From Polytrichum commune (taxonomy: Eukaryota > Streptophyta > Polytrichopsida > Polytrichales > Polytrichaceae), in the NCBI GenBank assembly GCA_950295325.1, contig OX485804.1:61534533-61598532 (forward strand): DNA of 64,000 nt, in the 5' to 3' direction. Shown here piece by piece: positions 55,850 to 64,000 of the stretch (its first letter is position 1; every line of letters begins with the position of its first letter). The notes under the pieces are model-generated. The model did not search any database and was not told the DNA's origin. It saw only the letters and a list, made by a program, of their open reading frames with translations. A program made the position numbers and the translations under genes.

Positions 55850-58520
55850 GTAGGTCATTTGGAAAGCACTTGGAAAAACTTGCCACAAATTTTAGGGCAC
55901 AAAAATATCGGAAATTGTATGATAAAAATGTGACTACAACTTCTATTTTTTGAGAGGCGCTTTTGATTTTTTAAGCTTTGGAAAGACTGCCGTAGTCCGA
56001 CTATTGAGTCAATTGAGAAAACACTTGATTGAAAAATGCTGAAATTGAATCGTAACATTTCCAAAATGTTGGAAACGTTTAGTCTTGGAACAATCACTAC
56101 AATTTCCAAAAAAAAAATCGACCCACCCACCCAACCCAACCCCCCAACAACAACAATAATAATACCATGGGAACCACTATTGAGGTCATCTGGGAAGCTA
56201 TTGAGACAAAATGCCAAAAATTTGACTTGAAATTAAAGGGTCCCAAAATGTGGGCCATTGTAATTTCAAAATGGTGACTACAGTTTCCAAATTTTGGGGG
56301 TGCCCCCTTTGACTTCTGAAACCATGAAAAGCAATGCGGGTTCATTTGGAAAGCACTTGAAGAATAAAAGTTAAAATTTGGATTAAATTGTAGGGGTTAC
56401 AAAAAAGCTCATCTCAAATTTATCACAACAATTTCCAGTTTTGATTGCATCTTATTTATATCCTAAACCTTGGAAAGCTCAAACCACCACCGGGTGATTT
56501 CCTTGAAAAAGCACTTGAAAACGAAATTTCAAATTAAATTAGGAGACCCACACTCATATTTGTTTTAGTCTCGTGGTCATGTATGTAATTTTCAAACTAT
56601 AGGGTACTCCATTCGATTTCCCAACCAACACTAGTTGAAAACTATGCGAAACAAAAACTACAACCGTTTTCCCATTGTGGTTTTTTTGACTGTCCTGATT
56701 TGCAGTCACTAAACAATTGCAGAGTTGTATTTTTTAGTTTACCAACTGTCATTTTAGGAATTTGGGGGCTTGTAACATACCGTTGGAAATGTATTGAAAA
56801 ACTTTTCCAACGGTGTCTTACACGCCTTGCAATGTTTTGAATTACAGTCACAAAACGAAAAAGAAAAGTTTGCAGTCATTTAGCAATTGCAAGTCAGGGT
56901 GGTCAAAAGAACTACAATGGGAAAACGACTGCGGATCATTTTTTGCATAGTTTTCTACTAGTGCAAGGAAAAAGCTGTCGAATTCATTTGGAAAGAACTT
57001 GAAAAACACATGTTGAAACATGGGTCAAATTTGAAGGATCTCAAATGCTAAACTTTTTTTTTAAATGGAACTGTGACTTCATTTTCCTAATTTCGAGGTG
57101 GTTCTGTTTAGCTCTAAACCATGGAAAACACTATGAATTCAATTAGGAAAGCACTAAATTTATTAAAAAAAAAACAAAAAAAAACGCACATCTTGAAGTT
57201 TGGATCAGATTTTAAGGGTTCCAAAATGGTGGAAATTTTCAAATTCAGAACCATGATCTCAATGTCCGATACCTTGGGTGTCCTTATTTGATTCCCATGA
57301 CCATGTAAAACATTGCTCCATTCATTGCAAAGCACTTGAAAAAATATGGTTTAGATTTTGGATCAAATTTTAAAGGGTCCCAAAATTCTTGGGAAGTTTT
57401 TTGACGTGGAAACATGACTTCAATTTCCAATTTCTAAGGTGCCTCCATTTGATTTCCAAAACCATGGAAAACAATGCCCATTTCATGTGGAAAGCACTTG
57501 AAAAGTACATGTTAAAAGTTGGCTCAAATCTAATTTGCAAAGCCTTTGAAAAACCCCACATTAAATTGTGGATCAAGTTTTCAGGGGTCCCAAAATGTTG
57601 GAAATTTTTACATTCAAAATCGTGACTTCAATTTCCATTGTTTTGATGGTGACCATTTCATTTGCTAAACACTTGAAAATCACATGTTAAATTCCGGATC
57701 AAGTAGTGAAAATTTTGAGAATCTTGGAACGTTCTAGATTCGGGACCTTGACGTCATTATCCAATTTTTAGGGTGGCTCTATTTGAGGTCTAGAACCATT
57801 GCCAAGTTTGCGTGGAAAACACTTGGAAAATGCATGGTAAAATTTGGATGGAATTCTTAAGGGTCCCAAATGTTGCAATTTTCCATATTTGGAACTTTGA
57901 ATTTGATTTCTAATTTCTAGGGTGTTTTTGTTCAATTTCAAAAACCATGGAAAGCATTGCCCATTTTATTTGCAAAGCTTTTGAAAAAAAAAAACCCATG
58001 TTAGTTTTTGAAGTTGTAAGAGTCCCAAAATGTTGGAATTGTTAAAAATTGGGTTTCATGAGTTCAATGTATGGGTTCCAGTGTGCAACCATTCTCACTA
58101 AACCCTAGATTCAATAGTATTTTCGAGTTCAATTGGAAAGCATTCGTAAACGTTGAACAAAGGTTGGATCGAATTTTAGGGGTTCCAAATAGTTTTGGTC
58201 GTTGTATCGTGACTTTAACTTAAAATAAGTATGCAACTTATTTTAACCACCACCACAACTATGCAAAGGATTTGAATGTTGGAATGTTTGGAACCATGAC
58301 TTCAACTTCCAATTCCTAGGGTGCCCCCAAAGCATGGAAAGCATTCCCCATGTCATGTAGCAAGCATTTGCAGAACAAATGTTACATTTTGGATCCAAGT
58401 CTATGATTTCCAAATTTTGAAGACCGGCTCCTCGGTCCCATTGAGTTCCAAAACCTTGGAAAGCATTGTCAAGGTCACCGGTGAAGCACTTGAAAAAAAT
58501 ATATTAAAAAGGGTTTAAAT
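55850..58520. repeat. degenerate satellite array, ~158-bp monomer
   Basis: Monomers are marked by TTTGGAAAGCACTTGAAAA-like words at about 55863, 56348, 56511, 56991, 57147, 57330, 57488, 57666, 57817, 57976, 58137, 58360 and 58474, mostly 150-180 bp apart. Each also holds GGGTCCCAAAATGTTGGAA, ACCATGACTTCAATTTCC and ATTTCTAGGGTGCC variants. Reconstructed unit length is near 158 bp. Monomers are strongly diverged, so the array is old. It is interrupted by a CACTA miniature element. Confidence 0.8.
56629..56963. mobile_element. CACTA (EnSpm) miniature element, 335 bp
   Basis: Ends CACTAGTTGAAAA and (inverted) CACTAGTAGAAAA, the hallmark of the CACTA superfamily, flanked by CAA on both sides (56626-56628, 56964-56966) as the expected 3-bp duplication. 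Subterminal arms of ~90 bp also pair, including CGTTTTCCCATTGT on both sides. No transposase is present. The surrounding satellite continues on either side. Confidence 0.88.
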
Positions 58521-58989
58521 GTGAAACAACTTGTAGTGTCTCCCAAATGTTGTGCTATTTGGCACCACACCATGCCCTTTCTATGTTAATTGTGGGCCCC
58601 TTATTGCTTGAAAGGTGGTATGCGAGGATTGCCTTCGCACGGGGTCCCACTTATGTTAGCAAGTCCCGACATGGAGGCAAAGTCTCAACTTTTGAGCTTC
58701 AAGAAATCAACAAGATATGGTTGATTATCATTGAAGTTGGATCTTGATTATTTTATGCAATAAAATTGGGGGACATGTGCAAAGAGTTGGTCTATGTTTT
58801 TTGTTCAATCTAATTCTCAACACACATCTCAAGCCTCATTTCCAAAAAGTGTTGTCATGTAGGCATCCATGTCATATTTGGGACCTCATATTTGAGATCC
58901 CATGTCAAGTGGAAAATCGCAGCTTCCATGCTCTCAACGGTTGAGATTGCATAGATTGACCCCAAGTGACTTGGGACTTGGTACCCCGT
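58521..58989. other. unclassified DNA
   Basis: Open plus frames (58547-58747, 58744-58944) are not recognised. No repeat is seen. Confidence 0.35.
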
Positions 58990-60540
58990 GTGAATCGGCC
59001 CTTAGTCCCTGGGTATTCATTGTTCTTTGTCAAGCTCGCACAATATTTGCCATAAATCCATAGACGTGGCTTAAGAGGGAAGATGTCTCATGAGTGATGA
59101 GTAGTGAGCAATGATCAGTGACAGATGAGCAACGAATGGCAACATATGAACAATGATTCAGAGTTGATTTTCAATGTAAACATGCACAAACTTAGGGTTC
59201 AAAACCTAAACTTGACAATACATTAATTGTATGATTTGAATTGTAAATTGGAAACATTCTAAATGAAGCAAGAGCGAAGGGGCCTATTATCATGGATTGA
59301 AAAGAATGTTTCTAGTCCATTGTTGATATTTATCATCACAATCCAAACCAATACATGTCATTCATTGACACTCTTAGACATACAAATTGACACAATACTT
59401 GCAATTATATTCACACTCTACAACACCAACAAGTTCAAGTAGTTGCATGACCTCGTTGTAGGTATACGTAGGTGCGTGAATGAACTTGTCATTCTTGTAA
59501 TCCACCATGCACATAAATAATAAAGTAATAAAGATGTTTGTAGTAGACCCATTTCCATTTCTTTCCCAAAGCCTGAGAGGACATTCATGTGACATCCAAA
59601 CATGTCCAATGTGAGATGTTGCCAATTTGTGACATGGTATGTGATATCCTCCTTGGAGACAATGTCGTTTATCACTCCAAAGATTGGATTTTGAATGGCA
59701 GTGACTCCAACCACATAGTAACCGTCCGTGACTCAAGAGCACTCCTACTTGTTTTTGTGATCCGTTGGTGGTGTTGCTATAATTATGATGCATTTTCTTC
59801 TCAAACCTGAATGTAGGATACGCATCTAGGTTTGGTGGCACACAAAAATGCAACCAATGGATGGGGAAGGTCATGATTGTTGAAAGCCTACGATGAGGAG
59901 ACAATGCATTCCTTTGTTGCAATTGAAATCCAACGTCCTCAAGCACCACACCTCGTACCTTGATAGATTGGTACCTATCTTCACTGGCCAAGTTCAAGAC
60001 ACTATAGGCCAATCCAACATATGTTTCATCTTATTGTCACTCACACAATGCTTGATGTCATCATGACTAAACCAATTATCATACTCCACATTGTTGGTGG
60101 ATCATAATTCCTTCTTGAATCCTTTGTATGTTGGAGCACGTGTGCCATGTTTGTCCATCTTGATTTTCGCATTGCACAAGTCCGTGTAATGGCTTTCATT
60201 GCCCAACATCAATTGGTTGAGTTGGGTGGCAATCTTGCAATGTGTCACTTGAAAGCAAAACAATCAATCCCTAACTCAGATGTAGTATGGGCCACACCAT
60301 GCTTTGCGGAATTCAACGACTCCTCTATGCATTGACAAATTGCCTAGGTGTTAGGACAAGGAATGGAACAATACACTTTGTCGGGTTGATGAGAGTTGCA
60401 ATCAACACCCCGTGGTAGGTTCACGTTTCGTTTGACGGACTCAAACAACTCGGATACCTCCAATGCACAATCTTTGGTGTTAATGGTTTTTTTTTTTTTT
60501 TTTTCCCCCCTTTGGGTAAGACTTCGTGGCATCAACAATC
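58990..60540 (-). pseudogene. SWIM-type transposase relic, second copy
   Basis: Minus-strand segments match the element at 39.5-48.9 kb in order: CALEVSELFESVKRNVNLP (about 60475-60420) with NSHQPDKV; LEDVGFQLQQRNALSPHRRL (59945 down); VGVTAIQNP; and SSQALGKKWKWVYYKHLYYF with DKFIHAPTYTYNEV. The SWIM cysteines are partly lost (third Cys replaced by Tyr). The 3' noncoding match runs to about 59000 (TGACATGTATTGGT, TAGGCCCCTT). The N-terminal half is missing; a retroelement protease fragment abuts it at 60.6 kb. Confidence 0.6.
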
Positions 60541-60599
60541 GCTCAACTTAGAGACAAGGCAATTAATTTGAGTACGATATTATTGTATCTTAATATGGA

Positions 60600-60860
60600 T
60601 TTGCATGTCCTTGTCGGTAGGAACTAGATCATCATTACTTAATACCAAAGTGTTATTGCCTTACTTTACTTTCAACCCAAATGTATTAGCAAAAGCAAAA
60701 CTCACAAAGCAATGCGATGTTGCACTATCCATTGTAACAAATGCATTCATATGTGCTACTTGCCATGAGAAGGTCGTCATTAGTCAAGATGACAAAGAGA
60801 GGTTATTCAAAATATGTGGCTTGGCCTCATCCATATATACTTGCCATAAATTTTAATTAG
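60600..60860 (-). pseudogene. retroelement aspartic protease fragment
   Basis: The minus frame from 60780 reads FVTMDSATSHCFVSFAFA, then FGLKVK, a stop, and NTLVLSNDDLVPTD. The D-S-A-T core followed by H-x-F-V-S and a hydrophobic helix is the pattern of gag-pol proteases in LTR retrotransposons. It differs from the protease of the intact chromovirus (DSGS), so it derives from another lineage. No adjoining reverse transcriptase is recognisable. Confidence 0.6.
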
Positions 60861-62232
60861 ACTCAAATTGATGCAACAATTTAAACCTTGTCAAAGTTTT
60901 CTTCATGTACTTTGCCTTATGTTTTTGACAACAAGACATGCATTAGTTTCATAGGGTGCCTCCTTTCTACTATGCAAATAGGCCCCTAATAAACTTTGCA
61001 AACCCTTCAATGAGGGAATAATGAATAAACAAGTCCCAAATACATTAGACTTTTCATTGTAAACAATCTTTAGTGCAAAATTGAATATTCATATTCATGG
61101 CCATGGTGTCCCACACCACATATGGAAACATACCCTAACACCAAAGAGCCCTAAGACTTAATTCAAAAGCTTGACAAGTCCTAATATATCAAAGAAAAAT
61201 AGAAGAAATCAAAAGGAAGCACTTGAAGTTCCCTACAAAAAAAAACCTTTAAAAAACACTTGTAGAAAACCAAAATTTCAAATGTCATGTTGGTCGAGTC
61301 ACCAAAAACATTTAGCAAAATTTCTACCAAGCCTACCTTAAGCGCTCCTCTCGCTAATCTTAAAATAAAATAAAATAAAAACTTTACTCTTATACTTCAT
61401 AAAGCAACCAAGTCATTCCTTTCCTTTGTAAAGTACTCTAATTGTCTCCCATACTTGAAACACAAATGTTGCGCAATGGAAAAATACAAATACCTAAAAC
61501 ACCAACATACAAGATCTTGAAGTTCTCATGCCAATGCAACGTCTTTCAAATGAAAGAGGGAAAATTAAGAGGCATGATCCACCCAACCTTGAGCCTAATA
61601 CATTTGTAGGAACTAGACGTGAAACTTCCTCCATGCCTTAGATGTCTCTAGGACGTCCAGTCTTGGTAATAGACATGCAAAAATTATAAAATAATTATGT
61701 TTATGGATATAGGGAGTGGGATAGGGTTCTCTATGTTTAAGTAATAGATTATGAGAGAGACCAATACAATATCCTTGATGAACTCAAAGACACTCGGAGC
61801 TTGCATTGGTAGTGTGCTATTGATGTTTTTGAAAATATGCTTTATTTTTATAACGATTGTGTTTTGTTTCAGAGGAAGATATTGTATCCTTGGTAGGGCA
61901 ATCATTTTCGTATTGCATGCAGTTGTTATATTAAACATTTACATGCATATGAGTCAACTTGGGAGTTCTCTATTGATTGTATATGCCTTTGTTGATGTGT
62001 TGTTGGATGCAATTTACCATGTGGAGGGAACGGCGGAAGCAATGGTGAAGGTTTCAGGTGAATATACATTGGAAATGTTGTTCCATTTAGAGGCATTGGA
62101 GGACAATTGGGGGCATTTAGAGAGTTGACAATGCCATCCACTATATGTTTGATTGGATAGGATATTATTGGATTGAAACTTGGACTACATAGGGTTTTGC
62201 ATTCTATATGCTTGCAACTATATTTTATAATT

Positions 62233-62235
<3 letters not shown>
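60861..62235. other. unclassified intergenic DNA
   Basis: A 125-codon plus frame (61751-62128) has hydrophobic stretches but no known domain, and the opposite strand is equally open. I do not call a gene. Confidence 0.35.

Positions 62236-62296
<61 letters not shown>
62236..62296. repeat. compound microsatellite (AC)n(AT)n
   Basis: (AC)14 at 62236-62264 passes directly into (AT)16 at 62265-62296. Confidence 0.95.
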
Positions 62297-62299
<3 letters not shown>

Positions 62300-62434
62300 A
62301 GCCATTACATGGATTTATGTGACAATGTTTGAAATTTTAGCTTCCTTTTAAATTGCCACAATGATTGTACATTAATTTTTGTGATCGATTTTCTCTTGTC
62401 CTTCCATCTAGATGCAATAAATCTCACGCAAAAT

Positions 62435-62850
62435 GCAAGATCATTGAATTTACATTATGCCAAGATCAAGACCCCACTACTACCGCCTAACAAAAATAAA
62501 AATAAAATACCAACCACTAGTTGACATACTAGAAGACGCTAAATTGTATGTAACGATGGTTATCCTCACAATAGGCACACGAAGTAGCATCCACATGAAC
62601 AACATCACTAAGCTCTTTGAACAATGAGACATCCCTCTAATGCCCATACATGCATGCATACAACAAATATACATGATAGCTATCAAGCACCTCGCTCTAC
62701 TATTGCTCAAAAAACGTAAATTGGAAAACCATCAACAATCGATATTCCCCACAAAAGCAAAAAGCAAAACCACATACATACATCAAAACCTCAAGACTGA
62801 ATCTTACAACATAATGCCCAAACCAAATCAACTAACTCCATATTAAGGGA
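62435..62850 (+). pseudogene. LINE 3' fragment with nuclease-like domain, copy 4
   Basis: Plus strand: IIEFTLCQDQDP at 62440, then (after stops) KYQPLVDIL, TIGTRSSIHMNNITKLFEQ and, in the frame 62640-62846, LLLKKRKLENHQQ. All line up with the copies at 25 kb and 51 kb. The most decayed of the four: in-frame stops follow the EFT motif, and the Cys cluster and KPD are not visible. Confidence 0.6.
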
Positions 62851-63147
62851 TGACACAACCGCATGGAGACACCATGGACAATCAAACCCAACTCAGGTTG
62901 CAAGTTACGACACCACGCCCTCATAACACCCATCGTTGAGATGCACAACCTTACTAGACCAAAACCCATATTCTCCCCCAATGGGCCTACAAATGCCCCT
63001 CTTCATTGGTTACCAATAGGGACCGCCTCCAACAAAAGGGAGTAGCACGTGACCCATAGCCTTGCTCATACAACATCTTATGGATTCACATACAAGCTCA
63101 TGGCTATGATCGAGGTGAAGCTTCCTTCATTCACGCCAATCCCAAAG

Positions 63148-63150
<3 letters not shown>
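62851..63150. other. C/A-rich stretch after the LINE fragment
   Basis: May be part of the LINE 3' region by composition, but I cannot align it with the 3' domain at 51 kb. Confidence 0.3.

Positions 63151-63197
<47 letters not shown>
63151..63197. repeat. (CT)n microsatellite
   Basis: About 23 CT units. The Arg/Glu-repeat frame on the minus strand here is an artefact. Confidence 0.95.
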
Positions 63198-63203
<6 letters not shown>

Positions 63204-64000
63204 TTATAAAAATATAATTTAGAGCATGCTTGATATCTGGAATGTGCATTGAACTATTTATGAGGAATTTGATCTTGAATCTAGCAACAATGTTAAAATT
63301 CATTTTCAAATCTTACTACCAAGCTTGCGAATGTTGATTACGCCATCTCCTAGTCCTCCATTCAATCTCTTGTACCACAAACCATTGTTTTTGACGACAC
63401 CGACAATGTGTATGTTTGGCAAGTGCACAAACACAACTATAAGATTGTGTTTTCTTGTATTTCAACTTGGCACACTTCATCCCATAAAATATAATTGTTG
63501 CTATTTGTCTTCACAATCACAAAGTGATTGCATTTGTGGTCTCCCTTCCAAGTTGGTTAGTTGCTCCAATCTAACATAGGGCGTTGCAATTGCCCAAGCA
63601 ACCTTGTCCATTAGGCCCATTGTTGAGAACAGTGCTCATGTTTTAGATTACCTAAAGTTAGAGGCATTAGAGGAAACTATTGACACTACATGTACATATA
63701 TGATTGTACTTCAACGCATAGTTCCACAAGTGACTTGTATTTTGATGGTGATGTAATTTTCATTCTTTACTTTCGTATATGTGTGGTTTTTGAAAATTTC
63801 ACAACACTAGATCACTATGTGTTGTTTAACCACATTTCCCAACATGCATAAGTGTTCACAATTTTCCATGTTAGCAATTAATTAACTTCTTTTTAAATGT
63901 TTAAAGTGGGCATTCACATTTTAAAAAAACACACGCAAGCACAAGAATAGAGTTATTGTTGTACTCATAGCCATTATTTATTTTTCCACTCATTGCTTGC
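63198..64000. other. unclassified intergenic DNA
   Basis: No gene or shared repeat is recognised to the end of the window. Confidence 0.4.

Noticed and set aside
61751-62128. 125-codon frame with hydrophobic stretches
   Set aside because: No recognisable family, and the opposite strand is equally open.
63127-63309. Arg/Glu-repeat protein on the minus strand
   Set aside because: Translation of the (CT)n microsatellite.

Overview
The window reads as gene-poor, AT-rich nuclear DNA of a land plant. I find no complete host gene, rRNA, tRNA, CRISPR array or bacterial-type operon. What can be recognised is layered mobile-element sequence: one very young, nearly intact Ty3/gypsy chromovirus, and older decayed pieces of LINEs, tRNA-derived SINEs, a SWIM-domain (Mutator-like) transposon, a hAT-type transposase, a CACTA miniature element, several inverted-repeat elements, satellites, microsatellites and unclassified dispersed repeats. 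The plant assignment rests on the chromovirus with an initiator-Met primer site, the CACTA ends and the SWIM transposase relics. A LINE lineage with a restriction-like nuclease end hints at a non-flowering lineage, but that is a guess.

Layout. 1-6700: a ~56-bp minisatellite (400-960), a foldback MITE (4203-4373) and dispersed repeats. 6700-24600: two full tRNA-derived SINEs with 12-bp target duplications (6735-7085, 23325-23708), a LINE remnant at 17.5 kb, a 3-bp-TSD inverted-repeat element (23719-24195), and repeat families that recur on both strands. 24900-36000: a second LINE remnant, then a decayed LINE whose first part (minus, 31.3-33.9 kb) lies head to head with its later part (plus, 34.0-35.5 kb). 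35700-39500: several strong hairpins, one candidate first exon (37.2 kb) and an inverted pair of LTR-like sequences.

39534-48950: a decayed SWIM-domain transposase split by a 6,104-bp chromovirus (40760-46863). The chromovirus has 803-bp LTRs that differ at one base, a 5-bp TSD, a primer-binding site, a polypurine tract and a 1,388-codon gag-pol frame ending in a chromodomain. Its only evident break is a -1 register change at an A8 run in early gag.

50900-64000: the best LINE 3' end (minus, 50.9-52.0 kb), a hAT relic, a ~158-bp satellite array carrying a CACTA miniature element, a second SWIM transposase relic next to a retroelement protease fragment, and a fourth LINE remnant.

The most interesting unit is the LINE/SINE pair. 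LINE copies share a C-terminal domain with a CxCx4CxC cluster, an (K/R)PD-like motif, EFTYCxDRF and KxxKY, which I read as a PD-(D/E)XK-type nuclease. The SINEs carry the same 3' tail and terminal hairpin as the LINE copy at 51 kb. A second unusual structure is the row of eleven related hairpins inside each chromovirus LTR.
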